A stretch of 64,000 nt of DNA from positions 1-64,000 of the forward strand of contig CAJNOL010000133.1 of the NCBI GenBank assembly GCA_905250125.1, read 5' to 3'. Under the pieces are notes generated by a model, which worked only from the letters and a program-made list of their open reading frames with translations, did not search any database and had not been told where the DNA came from. This document shows, piece by piece, positions 31,701 through 44,015 of this stretch; positions within the stretch are counted from its first letter, which is position 1, and every line of letters begins with the position of its first letter. Source of the stretch: Rotaria sordida. Taxonomy: Eukaryota; Rotifera; Eurotatoria; Philodinida; Philodinidae. The position numbers were made by a program, and so were the translations under genes.

Positions 31701-32282
31701 TCACCACATGATTTAAATATTCTTGCGACTAATGTTTGTTTTCCTTCACGTACGCATTACTATTCTCCAACAATGGATGAATGTATAATGATGCCAGAAG
31801 CTCCACCATTTCCATTTAATTCTGCCGGTACATTATATATGTGTCCACCAACATTAACATCTATTTCACGTTCAAATAATCATTATCATACAAATGGTTT
31901 ATCATCTTTTCAACAGACAAGTAGACGTATCGAAAATGGAAATATTAATAATACTAATCATACAAATATTGATACAACAATAAATTCTTCATCAACACCA
32001 AGTAAAGATTCAAATGATACAAGTATTATTGATTCAACAACAACATCAATGGATGATAATCAACAACAACAACAACAACAACAACATCAAGATATATCAT
32101 TATCAACACAAGAAATTCGACGATGTTGTATTGCTGATGCACCTATAATGCTAGTTACAAAAGATGATGAACGTGAACGTAGTACAAGTACAGAAAGTTT
32201 AATAAGTAGTAAATATGATGAACAACAATTGACAAGTGAAGAAGAAAAACAAGAAAATAATTCTATGGTCAATGTTGATTAA
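25794..32282 (+). CDS. TDRD3: TDRD3-like protein: OB-fold, RG-rich patch and Tudor domain
   Basis: Eleven exons: 25794-25907, 25980-26063, 26714-26880, 26946-27084, 27251-27293, 27347-27749, 29759-30059, 30130-30567, 30627-30689, 30747-30869 and 31674-32282. They read in one frame for about 827 residues. The N-terminal OB-fold part carries FVQIDSI, LLLTITDG, then the LNTRPGCKLLL block and ISIKDGLLQL, matching TDRD3/RMI1-type modules. An RG-rich patch (GRGGGSYR, then GRRGGGAG) follows. The segment GPPPKNTLMDFMTSI and the motif NPLPPR are also in TDRD3. The Tudor domain (about 565-622) reads IRWRIGDICLARW, EYYVATIVHI, VVLFRDYNNYDKL, with the aromatic-cage residues in place. TDRD3 reads methylarginine on histones and partners topoisomerase 3-beta. 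I see no UBA domain and no C-terminal exon-junction-binding motif. The 200-residue tail has a Gln run and is otherwise unrecognised. Confidence 0.86.
26171..26327. mobile_element. Short palindromic MITE in TDRD3 intron 2
   Basis: Near-palindromic segment of about 155 bp. The inner stem pairs GTGAAAAAGTGTTCCAC (about 26235) with GTGGAACGCTTTTTCA (about 26281) around a GATATC centre. The outer stem pairs GATATTCTTTAAGTAGA with the TGCTTAAAGAATACC region. There is no ORF. The family could not be assigned. Confidence 0.6.
28478..28820. mobile_element. Nested MITE with 8-bp target duplication, hAT-like
   Basis: Bounded on both sides by the direct repeat AGCAGGAC (28470-28477 and 28821-28828). Its ends are inverted: GAGGGTTCCCGATTG on the left against TAAGATTCTCGATTG read inward on the right. 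An 8-bp target duplication and a GGGTTCCC-type terminus fit the hAT superfamily. The interior has iterated GCAGAAAGT-like motifs and a run of 24 G. It is non-coding apart from spurious ORFs. It sits inside the left arm of the 28300-29300 foldback. Confidence 0.65.
28750..28773 (+). repeat. Poly-G run of 24
   Basis: Uninterrupted G24 followed by GAGAGGGACC and a C-rich tail, in an otherwise AT-rich intron. It could form G-quadruplexes and is a likely sequencing-length artefact site. Confidence 0.9.
30450..30497 (+). repeat. TCA/TCG microsatellite coding a Ser run in TDRD3
   Basis: Trinucleotide array encoding about 14 serines in the disordered stretch just before the Tudor exons. A CAA array encoding a Gln run lies in the last exon at about 32060-32090. 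Confidence 0.7.
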
Positions 32283-33257
32283 ATTTGCATATATATATAA
32301 ATATCAAAAAAGAATGAGAGAGAGAGAGAGAAAAAAAAAAGTATAAGCAATTAATTGTTAACATTCGGATAGTAATATTGTATCGCCTACGCATATGTTT
32401 ACAGTGAGGATCTTATATCTTATTCTTCTTCTATTTTTTATTTGATTGTTTCTTTCGAGACGAAAAACAAACAAACAAACAAGTACGTCTTTTTCTCTGT
32501 TAATACTTATTCATTGTTCTTTCGCTTGAATGTGTCCGTTGTTTTCTTGCCCTCGCTCTCTCTCTCTCTCTTTCTTTCGTATAGTATTCACCTTATTTGT
32601 TATCTGTTTCTCTTGCTAAAGCATTCACAGGTTCGTGCTTATTTATTTACTCTTTGTAAATGCTTCCCTTCTCCTTCTGTGCTTTTTTTCATTTAATTGA
32701 ACCTAACATATATGATTAGGGAGCTTAACAAGCATTCATTCATTCATTCATTTATCTATCCTTGATCTGTAAACAAAAAAAAAACCTAGAAACAAACGAG
32801 TCTTTGTCTTTGTGAATTCTCTTTTCATTATTTAAAAGAAAGTCCACGCATATACACATAACGCTTTTTTTATTTCTGATGTGCGATTGTTTGTTTGTTG
32901 TTATTGTTTTATTTTCTTTTTCTGGTGACGATATCATAATGGTCCCTCTTGTATCACATGTGTGATTCTATGTTTGTTTTTTTTTTTGTGTGTGTATTGT
33001 CACATTATGATTTCTGTTGCTATTATTATATCTCGAGCGTATGCATGTTTTCTCTGTCAGTCTCTCTCTCTCTCTCTTTTTTTTTTGTTTCGTTTCACTT
33101 TTTTTTATATTATAATCAGCATTGAAAACAAAAAAAAAACTGAAACTGGTTTTTAAACAAGAACATGAAAAAAAAAACAAAGTCAAGCATATGAGTGTAT
33201 CTCTTGCTCTCTTTAATCTTTTTAGTTTTTTTTGTTTTTATAATTATTTTATAGACA
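32283..33257. other. TDRD3 3' flank and TACC upstream region
   Basis: Contains GA and CT dinucleotide runs (about 32312-32330, 32548-32570, 33060-33080) and T runs. An AG acceptor immediately before the TACC start codon (ATAG at 33251-33254) suggests a 5' UTR intron for TACC. No ORF with protein-like composition. Confidence 0.4.
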
Positions 33258-35841
33258 ATGACAGATGAAAATACAATTGAATTTCAGTCAGCATCATTAG
33301 ATGTTCATGATGAAAATAATAGTTCATTTATATTGAATCAAAATAATATTCCAATGGACATTGATGTTGATGATGAAATTCTAAAATCAGCTTCAACAAA
33401 AATCAATGGAGATATATCACCAACGTTACATACAATTGAGAATGAAAATCATAATGAACAAGATAATGAGGATGTTTTACGTCCAGGGTAAAAAAAAAAA
33501 CAAAATAATGTTCAAACAATAAGTAGATTTAATTTAAATTATTTTTCTAGAAATCCCGAATTAAATAAATCATTTGATATTTTACCACAAACTAAAGATG
33601 ATGATATTTCTGCAGCCGATTCAATATCAGATAATAGTGTAAGTGATTTTATTGTTTTTTTGTTTTTTAATCATATGAAAGAGAAAAAATTCATTGTAAT
33701 TGATATTGAAAACGAATTTGTAGAATATTTGTTTAGTGATTCTTTTTTTGGTTTTTGTAGGCTCTAAATACCAATATACTTGATACAACAGTCGAATTAC
33801 CAATTTATAATGATGAATTTAGTGAAAAACCTCCCGGTACGATTTCATTTTATTTTTTTTCTCTTACAATAATTTTATTCATATCTAGAAGATTTGAATT
33901 TGATTACAATAGTTAGTGATATCGATACACCTACAAGTGCCAAATCACCTTTATCGAATCAATTCTCTCGTATGTAAAAATAAACAATAAAAAAATAAAT
34001 TACTTTTTATCTATCAATTAATTTCTACAGTTGAATATCCATATGAAATACCACAACCACAAGAAAATGTTCAACCTTCACCATCAAATTCTATTGAAAC
34101 GGTAACGGCATTGACAAAAAATATGAAATTGAATGTTAATAAGACATTAGAAGAACAAGGTATTCTATTAAAAAGCTATTCTCTCATTAAACAAACTTTA
34201 TATTCCTTTTTTCTTTTCTTTTGTTCTAAGAACCTTCAATACAAACATCTTCTACCGATAAAACATTCGATACAAACACATATGTTTTAAAGAAGAAAGA
34301 AAGACGAAAAATATCAACAATGACCACCGATAATAGTTTCAATGTAGTATGCCTTTATTTATTACAGAAGATTTTTAAAAGATTAAATATTAATTTTTAT
34401 AGGCTGTCGAAGATGTCCCACCAGATTTATCTAATAAAAAATCTCCACCCAACTTTTCGTCCATATCACATGGTGCTACTGTAACTTCTCGACCAACTAC
34501 AGCAACTTCATCTTCACAACAACCACTTATGGATCCCACACGAATCATGTAAGAGTCAGAGTGTCGCCTATTGTTGCTCTTGTTCTTCTGTGCTTTTTTT
34601 TTACCAATCGATGCGTCCTCGAGAGAAGAAAAAAACAAAGTTTTTTTTTTTTTTTTCTGTTCTCAATGCCCATACGTTGGCACATCATTATTGCTTGCGA
34701 TAGTAGTCCTCCACATTTTTTTTCTCTCCATTCATAATACATCATGTCGACATCGTCTGATGTTGATGACGATCCTCTAAATTTACGACAAAAATTATCG
34801 TTATTACCGAGTGTTTCATCAACAACATCATCATTTCATGAAGATGATGAATATCGAATAAAAGATATTAATACAAGGTCGTTAACTGATTTTATGAATG
34901 CTGAAAAAAAAATTTTTCAACCAACAGCAGAAACAGATATGATAAAAAGTCTTATTATGTCTAATGATAATCCAATGGAAAAATCTTCATTATTTCGTTC
35001 ATTAATCGAGCATACAGAACCAACAATTAATGCTCAAGAATTAACAGAACATTTTTCTTCAGCAAAACGCGAACAAAAAAATTCTAAAACTAATCAAATT
35101 GATGAACATCTTTTACGTCCATTTAGTGAATGTGTTGAACAATATTATCGAATACTTTATCGTGTATGTGAATGTACAGAAGAATTAAAACAAGAATTAC
35201 GACATGTTAAAAGTGAACGTGATCAAATGAGTGAAGATTTGATCAATGCTGAAAATGCTTATGCCGATGTTAAAAAACGAAATGAAAAACTTAAATTAAT
35301 TATCAATGAACATAAAACGGTTTGTAAAAATAAATAAAAAATAAACTTTAATTTTTATTTGTTTTTAAATTAAAAAACAAAATTTCTTATTTTTAGAATA
35401 CAGAAACATTAAAACGTTTTTCAGAAGAATCTGTTCGTTATACAGAAGAACAAAAACAAAAATATGCGGTACTTAAGCAACATGCACAAGAAAAATTAAA
35501 TGAGTATATATATACATAAATTAATTAAAACAAAGACAAACTATTTCATTGTTCTTAAATTTCGCTGTAGAGCTAATAATGAAATTGAACGATTAAGACA
35601 AACACATGTATCAGAAATCGAAGGAATACAAACACAATTACGTTATGCACAATTACGTGTACAATCACTTGAACAAGAATTAAAATCTGTTAAACAAGAA
35701 TTAGAACAGAAGGTAAAAATAAAAGTTTTCTACATAAAGAAAAATATTTATTTTTTTTATTTTTATTTTTTTGTTTAGAAAAAAGAAAATACTGAATTGA
35801 CAAATATTTGTGATGAACTCTTAGCAACTAATAAAAGATAG
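33258..35841 (+). CDS. TACC: TACC-family protein (transforming acidic coiled coil)
   Basis: The 3' half is certain: 34744-35319, 35397-35503, 35571-35712 and 35779-35841 encode a coiled coil. It runs from a FSECVEQYYRILYRVCECTE block through KYAVLKQHAQEKLNEANNEI and LRYAQLRVQSLEQEL to ENTELTNICDELLA. This matches the C-terminal TACC domain, which binds XMAP215/chTOG and recruits it to centrosomes and microtubule plus ends. The 5' half (33258-33487, 33551-33638, 33761-33836, 33889-33969, 34031-34159, 34231-34343, 34403-34548) is acidic and disordered, as in TACC N-termini. The link between halves is unclear. The donor at 34549 can join an acceptor at 34810-34811 in frame (about 560 residues), but reading through gives ATG-TAA there, and 34744 has its own ATG with an upstream in-frame stop. 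So there may be one gene with two promoters, or two adjacent genes. Confidence 0.82.
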
Positions 35842-36512
35842 TTAATTTCTCAAAATAATTGACAACATATATGTTAGCATTCTGAAATTGAAATTACATT
35901 CAATCTTGTATTCGAAATTGGATACGTTCAATGTCGAATTGACGGAAAAAAAATTTATATTAAAAGTTGAATTTGTCTGTAGATTGATATCGAATACGGA
36001 ATCTTATCAATTCATTCTTATGAAACAATGATATTTCAAGTAATACAATTATCAATGAATAAATTGAGTAAAGATTCGAAAAGTTATGATGGATAATTTT
36101 TCCTTTGAAACTGTTCTTGCGTATAATATCTTGCATTAAATTTACGAATTTAAACTTACTTAATCAATTAATGATTGTATTATCTGAAATGTCATTGTTT
36201 TATCTGAACGAATCAATTAGAATTCAACTCTAACCTTGATCTACAGACTAATTCAATTTTTAACATAAATTTTCCACTTCATTCGATGTAATCTCAATTT
36301 GGATACTAACATATATTTTTATACGTATATATTTCATACTCTATTAAACACTCCATTTCGATTTATAATTTTTTTTTTCTTATAACTTCTCGTTCTCATT
36401 TTTGTACTAGTCTTATATATTTTTTTTTCTTCTGTTATACTTCCTCTCGGTGTGTTTATTATGTAAAACTAAACAAAAGCGGACAACACTTATGTTTGTA
36501 GATAAACATCTA
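35842..36512. other. Intergenic between TACC and the SPCS3 copy
   Basis: AT-rich, with no ORF of note and no repeats recognised. An in-frame extension exists upstream of the SPCS3 start (from 36450), but homologues begin at the downstream methionine. Confidence 0.4.
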
Positions 36513-38060
36513 ATGCATACATTCATAAATCGATTAAATAATCTATTTGCTTTTACAGTAATTGTTTTTGCTGTGCTTACAATTGGTGTATTTCTTTCAA
36601 CATATTTTAAACAATATCATGAAACTCTTAGAACTACTGCAAATAAGCCTATTGTGTAAATAGAAGAATTATTTATTTTATTATAAAAATGAATTGCTTC
36701 TGTTCTTTTTTTGTTTTTTCTTTTTCTTAAATGTAGAAAACATATGATTGAGTTTTTGGTTAATCGAAAGAAAAATGATTTAGGTATATTACAACTTGAT
36801 TTAGATATGTGTAGTTGTTTATTAAATAAAATGAAAATTAAATTTTGTTTTTACGAAAAATTTTAGATCTTAATTCATTATTTGATTGGAATATTAAAGA
36901 ATTATTTTTATATTTAATTGCAGAATAGATTACACGAGTAAATGTGAGTATAAATTTCATTTAGAATTTTAAAAAATATTCGAATCAGAGTTATGCAAAG
37001 GATATAATAGGACTAAAATTTTTCTTATATCTGCTGCACAACAGAACAAGACATATTAATTCGTTGCAGAGTCTTATCAACTTTATAATGAAATAAATGA
37101 ATTGTTGATTAAAAGTTTATGACTAATCTATTTAATGGAACCGGATAAGACATTTTCGATATTTAAACAAAAGTAGAGGAGTATAGTTGAATGACAGTAA
37201 TGATTACAAGTTTGATGAAAAATAAAATTAAACTAACTCGATGAATATCTAAGCTTAAGAATTAATAGATGTAAACCAAAAATTGATTCGTTAATAATTT
37301 CTAAAAAATCAACAAGAAAAAACCTTATCTGTCTTGTTGCACAAGGCAAGTCAGAATAGCACAACATGCACAACTGACAAAAATTTGTCCTATACTCACG
37401 TTTGATTTCAATAGAAAAACAAGTCATGTTTTTAAATAGAAAATGTTTCTTTACTAGAAATCAAGAAGGGAACAAAGTGATTTCTAGCATAGAAATCAGA
37501 TTGTTTCTCCTTGCCAAAAACGAAAGATACTAAATAGAAAACTAATTTTCTTATTCTTTATACAAGATTTGTTTTTTCATATAGACAATCATTCAAAACA
37601 CAAATGATTAAAACCAAAAAGACCAGAAATATTATTCATTGTAGTCGGATAATAAAAAAGTTGTTTTTCTTTTTGGAAAAAAAATATTCGTTCATTCGAG
37701 TTGTATACTAAAGTCTGTTATAATTAATTTAGAGTCTTAATCAAGTAGTTCTATGGGATAAAATAATTCAACGTGGTGATAATGCACGTATTAATATGCA
37801 TGATATGGCAACAAAATATAACTTTTGAGATGATGAAGAACATCTATGGTTTGTTTATTTAAGTTTTTCATTGTTAAAATTTGACATCTTCTTTCTTTTT
37901 AAATAGATCGAATAATGTAACATTAACACTTGGTTGGAATATAATATCAAATGCTGGTCGTTTGTCTCATATTCAAGCAAATGGATCTACATCTTGTATT
38001 TTTTCTAATCAATATACAACGAGTCGTTTGATAACTTTAAAAATTTCCGATAAAGAATAG
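36513..38060 (+). pseudogene. SPCS3: Signal peptidase complex subunit 3, copy with in-frame stops
   Basis: Exons read 36513-36655, 36737-36810, 36867-36943, 37733-37848 and 37907-38060. The blocks follow SPCS3: MHTFINRLNNLFAF with a membrane segment, NDLGILQLDLDM, NSLFDWNIKELFLYLIAE, LNQVVLWDKIIQRGDN, then NVTLTLGWNIISNAGRL. A TAG follows LYLIAE where homologues have Tyr. A TGA lies in the block that is KYFFFDD in human SPCS3. The next junction as drawn also makes TGA. Introns and splice signals are otherwise preserved and one intron is 789 bp. SPCS3 supports signal-peptide cleavage in the ER. Two or three stops in conserved positions argue for a pseudogene, perhaps one decayed copy in a genome with redundant copies. 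Base errors or a misread exon edge are alternatives. Confidence 0.75.
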
Positions 38061-38243
38061 AACGCAATAGTTAATTATATTTATTCTTTTATATTTGTTT
38101 TGTTTTCAAAAAATTTTTTCTGTTGAAATTTTTGTTTTTTTTTTTAAATATCAAAATTATAATGTTTTAAAAGAAAAATAATTATGATGAATATATTTAT
38201 TTATTAATTTATTTCCAAAAATCTAGATATATTAAAAGAATAC

Positions 38244-38763
38244 ATGTCCTCTCAAGAACAGATTGTAAGTTATATATAATGAAATTCTTTAGTATTTCTT
38301 TAAATTGATCTTAATACTATTATAATAGTTTCGTGAATTTCTTGAAACATACAATCGAATTGTTGAAGAATGTTTTCATCGATGTATTTATACATTCAAC
38401 TATCGATATTTAGTTGATGATGAGGTAGGTTTAAAAAATTATATTTAAAATGAATTTTTGTTTTCTCACAAAAAAATCACTTATTCTAATTGGTGCAATA
38501 AATGACTTTTCACTTGTATTAATAGTAGTAAAAAGAAATATATATTTCAATTATCGATAATAATCTCTTTCTTTTGCATTTAGATTGATTGTATAACTCA
38601 TTGTACATCAAAATATGTTAATTATAATCAACGAATGGCAATGAATTTTGCAGACATACAAGCAAAAAAAATGATGGATATGCATGAACAAGCTGAAGCA
38701 CAATCACAACAACCATTACAAATGATGAATAATCAAATCAATGATAATTCAAAACCTTTTTGA
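38244..38763 (+). CDS. TIMM10B: Small TIM chaperone TIMM10B/Tim9b-like
   Basis: Three exons, 38244-38264, 38329-38424 and 38584-38763, give 98 residues. The small-TIM signature is complete: FREFLETYNRIVEECFHRC, 15 residues, then CITHC, giving the twin CX3C motif that forms two disulfides. The sequence after it (SKYVNYNQRMAMNFADIQ, then MMDMHEQAEAQSQQ) is closer to Tim9b/TIMM10B than to TIMM9, because of the long Met/Gln-rich helix. Small TIMs escort membrane-protein precursors across the mitochondrial intermembrane space; TIMM10B sits on the TIM22 complex. The start is the first in-frame ATG and gives a seven-residue first exon. It lies only about 180 bp after the SPCS3 copy. Confidence 0.87.
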
Positions 38764-40708
38764 TCGAATCTATTACACATGTTTTTTTTCTTGTTCTTGT
38801 TTGCGTTATTTTGCTTTTTTATAGTTATTTGAACTTGAGTTTTGTTATTAGGAAATATATATTTCTTCGACATATATTGTCACAAATGATAGGTAATTAT
38901 TTTTTTTTTAATCCTTTACGATCACTGATGACAGTCGGACACTACTAAAACATATACAAAAATGGAAAGACAGTAACAAACAAAAAAAAAAGAAGCGGAG
39001 AGAGGAATCACTTATATGAAGATTAATTAAGAGTCTGAGTAGAACGTTCAAATGCATAAATAGGCTTATGAGAGAACTACTCCAAGTGACACCAGCCAAT
39101 TGAGCTCATATTGGATTCATGGGAAAGTCTCAGTGAAACTAGAAAAAGTCTAAAAGGTTTCGTTCCCATTGGCCTTTGTCGTCAAGTATCCTGAAAGTTT
39201 CAGCCGAAAAGAATGTTCTTTCGCTAAGGTATTGAATTTTTAAGTGAACTTAATTTTTGTGACAAAGAACTATTTTTGGAAATTTAATATCTTGACGAAC
39301 TTTTTCTAGTCTCACTGAGACTTGTCTGTAATCCCAATATGAGCTGACCTAAAATTAAAATGTATCAGGAAAGTTTTCCAAAATATGCAAATAAAACCAT
39401 TTCATAATCAGTTACTGAGCAAGAAGAACAGTTAGAAGCATGCCATTGTACACATTTTTCAAGAATAGATATATATTTAACAAATCTTTTCAACTAATGC
39501 AAACATTTAATAGGATAGTCCGCCTGCAGTCAATCTTTTCTAAGTTCATTACTATTTGCTTGCTTTAATAAGAGTTCATCATCAATTGAATCTACTCTAA
39601 TACTTAAAATATTTATCTTCTAAAGAAGTGTTCATCATATATACTCGCAAAAAAAAAGGTATAAGATCATTGAAATCAATGCATAACTCTTGTCAAGGTG
39701 GTATAGTAGAAATAGGATAGATCATTACACTATTGTTGTATAATCAGTAGAAACAATGCACATAACTATGTAAATAGAGATAGTACATAAGACTAAGAAA
39801 GAATTCTTCTCAATGTTGTAGACATAGTACCCACTATTCGAAAAGAATTTACCCTTGGAATTCTTTGTTGAATCTTAATCATTGTTTTATTGATTATTGT
39901 ACTTTAACCAATCTTAGCGGATTATTTAGTAGTCAACATATTTAAACTCATTTACATAGTTTATCAAAATAATTGCTAATTTGACGGATACTACTATTGA
40001 AATCAAATTACCTTTCACATCTTCATACGATTAATTAGGTAGTCTAATATTCATATAACTAACAAGAACGTTTAATCACAAATTGATTTCTATCATCATA
40101 ATTGATTCATATTTTCAGAAATAATTTTCTTATTACAAATGATATTGACATCATCAAAATATACTTGTTGTATTTCGTGTATTTTTTTCTTTTACAAACT
40201 ATAATGATTGATAGATGACCTTCTCATATTTAATTGATTGCTATTTTGATCGTTATCTTCTATTTTCTTGTTGATATTTTAATTAAACAAAAATTTCGAT
40301 TTATTTCTAATCAATGACATTAAATATGAATGTCACGCAAATTTCATTATAATTTAATAAATTATAATGAGATGCATGAAAATAAAAACATGTTATATTC
40401 GAATTATCATGTATCAATTTTAATTACGATGAAAGGTCAAATTCATTTAAATACATATTTATAAAACATATATATATCTATATATATATATATATATTTT
40501 GAAAAAAAAACATCGAATACAATTATTTAAACAGATACTACTACGTTCATTATAAACATGAAACAAAAAAGCCCATTAATTATTGTTTTCTCAAGCTTAT
40601 GTTATTCACCTATCGCTTTTATTTACACATAATCACTCTCAATCCTTCATTTTTGTTTTCTTTGTACATTGAAAAAAAAAGAAAAGAAAAAGAAACTATT
40701 CATCAAAA
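38764..40708. other. Intergenic between convergent genes
   Basis: Between TIMM10B and the UBASH3-type gene, which converge. Holds the foldback at 39095-39350, an AT dinucleotide array near 40472-40498 and no protein-like ORF. Confidence 0.45.
39095..39350. mobile_element. Foldback MITE of about 255 bp
   Basis: Inverted arms: GAGCTCATATTGG (39101) with CCAATATGAGCTGA (39333), and AGTCTCAGTGAAACTAGAAA (39126) with CTAGTCTCACTGAGACTTG (39307). The interior has CCTGAAAGTTTCAGCCGAA, shared with the 28300-29300 element, so the two are probably related. There is no ORF. Ends are approximate. Confidence 0.7.
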
Positions 40709-41877
40709 TTATTTGGCAAGTATAGCATCAACGAATGTCCATGAATTTCTTTGTCCTTCAAGTATTGTCAATGAAAGATAATTGATTTTTTGTGCTATTT
40801 GTGTTAATTCATTAGGTCTTGGTTGTGCACCAATTAATTGTCTTGTTAAAGTTTCTAATGATGGTGCATGACCAATAAATAATATACTCATATCATTTGT
40901 ATCATGTTTTGATAAGATTTCACGCATTATTGTATATGATCGTTCATAATAATCATGTTCATTTTCATCTGTTGATAAAGATTTTTGTATACTGTTATAT
41001 GATGTTTCAATATTTAAACGATTAAGAACAAGTTCATTGATTGACATAAAATGTGGTATAATACTTTTATGCCATAAACCACATTCAAATAGACCTAATT
41101 CAATACGTATTGGTACTAATGTACGTAATTTCATTCCATCAAGAATAGAATCAGCTGTTTGAACACAACGTAATGATGGAGATGAATAACAATAATCAAT
41201 ACGAAGACCTGTACGATAAAGTGCTTCACCTATAATGAAAGAAAATAAAATAAATAATGATTTAGAAAAAAAAAAAACAAAAAGAAAAAGAATAATATAA
41301 AACCTGTTCTAAATGAACGTATTAAACCAAGTTCAGTTAATGGTGGATCGTAACGATAATCTTGAAAATTTTGTCTATATGGTAAACTAATTGGTAAATT
41401 TGTATGAAAACGTCGATAATTTCCTGTTCCATCAAATGCTTGTTGAAACCAACTATCACCAAATAAAGCATCAACACGTTCTCCATGACGTATTATAATT
41501 AATTTTGTTTTTGCTCGTCTTTTTTGTCGAATTTGTTGTTGATGTTGTTGTGAAAAAGAATTTTCATTATTATGATTAACTAAAGATTTTGTTTCAAAAT
41601 TATATTCTTGTTTTGGTGATATTGATACAAGTTTATCAATATTATTGATTGATACTGGTTGATCATGTTCATTAATACCACATGATAAACAAGATGAACC
41701 ACTTTTAAACACTTCAAATGAACGTTGTCGACGTGTATTAATTACTTTTGATAGTGATCGACTACGTTGAAATGTTGTTAGATTTGAATTACTTGAACTT
41801 TTAGAATTTATATTTGGCTCATAAGATCCTTCAAATTGACCAAGAAAACGATTAAATAATTTTTGAAATGTAGACAT
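40709..41877 (-). CDS. UBASH3/TULA-type histidine phosphatase
   Basis: Two exons, 41304-41877 and 40709-41229, with a 74-bp intron, give about 364 residues. Residues 1-120 are polar, Ser/Asn/Gln-rich and unrecognised. From about 125 the protein follows the C-terminal phosphatase of UBASH3: the RHGER signature (130-134, His131 the phosphorylated nucleophile), FDGTGNYRRF, a PPLTELG block, SSPSLRCVQTA, ELGLFECG, and FIGHAPSLE with the second catalytic His about 312. Vertebrate UBASH3 members also have UBA, phosphoesterase and SH3 domains; none is seen here, so this is a phosphatase-only relative. In vertebrates this domain dephosphorylates tyrosine on Syk-type kinases; the rotifer substrate is unknown. 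All catalytic residues I can place are intact. Start chosen at MSTFQKLF because upstream in-frame sequence is hydrophobic noise. Confidence 0.87.
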
Positions 41878-44015
41878 ACTAAAAAGAAAAGAAGAGATGA
41901 ATATTAAAAACATGTATATTTCTAGGAATTGTTTTTTTTTTAAATATCGATTTAATGTAGTTTTCTTTTTTTTTTTTATTTATTTATTTCAATTATGTTA
42001 AAATTTTGAATTATAATTTATTTTCGGTCAAGTGTGAAATATTATCATTTAGTGAATGATTGTTATATGTACTTGCCTAAACTGGTTCTTTTTTTTTGCT
42101 GTAATAAAATTACAATTGAATTTGATTTTTTTCTTTCTATTTAATGATAAGTGCTAAAAATTAAAGTTGATATATTTATTGCAGATGTCTAAATATATGT
42201 ATCTTTTCTTGTCTTTTACTATTCAAATAGATTGATGATAGTTTGTTTGTGAGTATAGAGGAAATAAATGACCATCATCACATTACACATGTATGAATAG
42301 AATAAACTTGAACAAGCAACAATCGTGATAGGTAAAAGAAGAAAAAGGCGATGACGATTCGTTTCTCCTTCTCTACCTTTCTCCTCCTCCCTTTCAATAA
42401 TTGTCTTGATCGATGATAGATATACATATACATATATATATCTTTGACGTTATTCAAAGCACGAAAAGAAGGACAAATACAAACAGGTTGATCTGATCTT
42501 GGACAGACGATAAAAATATATATGATCTACGGATATATTTTTTTTCTTCGTCTAATAAAAGAAATATATCATTAGATATTGTATAGAATTGACATGACAT
42601 TGCCGCTCAATTGAAGTTATAATGAAGCATATATGAACATTGCACATATGACTAAAATTTGATAAGATAAGGTTTCAAAAAAAAAAGAAAGAATCGATTT
42701 GTGAGACGATTAATACATATGCATATACAAGCAATTTACTGAATGAATGACTGAATGAATTTAAATTGATGTGAATTATGATACTTTGAATAAGTAGATA
42801 AAGTGTTTTTTTATATCATTAAAATATTGTTCATTTTAATGAATTATTTTATTGATAGTTGTGTCATAGTAAAACTATTTGAAATACTGTAAGAATCTTG
42901 GAGTAAGAAATGTAATGTAAATTTCAAAAGAAGAAAGGTTTTCATCCAAAAGAAAAAGGATGATATTTTGAAAGCAAATAATAAAAACAAAATGACAACA
43001 TCAATTTTTGTTATAATAGAAAATTCAATTCAATTCAATTCAATATATTTCTCTGTTTGCCAAAGAAACTTTTCAATGTAAAGGATATAGTAGTCGATAT
43101 TAAATCTTATTCAGGGACTTAAAAAAAAAAACGCCATTATTATAATGAAACGGATATTGATTTTAACAGATGCATCAATGTCATTAATGAAAATGAGCAT
43201 CTTCATCGGAGTAAATTTATGGTTTTGATTTAACATCAAACTCATTGTATTTGTTCGATTACCATGATAGTTTTAATCCATGACAATGAAATGCACTAAT
43301 ATTAATGTTCGTTTCATCATCTGACATACCGCCTTTTTTTTTCATATTTTTGAAGTCAATGTCATGAAAATCATGAATTTTTTTAAACTTTTTTTTACGA
43401 CAATAATTATCTAAAGAATAATAAGTGTTGGTCTCAAGGAAGTGCAGGAAATTCTGGAAATCATAGAACTCATCAGGATTCACTAAGAGTATTGATGTAT
43501 AGATAAATAGTTACGACTTTACCGCAACCTTTGTGCTTGTTTTTTGTGAGTTTAGGCTAATACTCAATCTTTTATACTCTTTTCTTCTTCAGTTTCTAAT
43601 TGAGATACAAAATTTAAATTTAGGATTTGAAAATTGTAAAATATAATTATGTTAATTATCATTTCAAATTGTTCTTCTCATTTATCGCCCTGCTTCGGAG
43701 GAATGGTTAAGATTTGTTATAAAAATTATTGACAGAAGACTAATAATTTTTTGATTATTTGTTCAACAAATAGTTTTTATTGTGTACCAATTCACTTAAT
43801 CTTAGACTGACAGAATAGACATACGAATATAGTCGTATGTAGTTATAAAGATGGATTAACGAAAATTGTAGACAAATGCAATAAATAACACGACAAGTAT
43901 ATTATACACGATTATAAAAATTAATTCCGAGCATCGATATTATATAGCCGAAGCTTTGACGAACTGATTGTCTCTTTTTTTGTCATAAAAATTTCATTTT
44001 TTATTTTCAGACGCA
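41878..44015. other. Upstream of the UBASH3-type gene; no gene seen
   Basis: AT-rich, with short tandem repeats such as ATTCA units near 43021-43043. A minus-strand 74-codon ORF at 43259-43483 has no recognisable motif. Confidence 0.4.
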
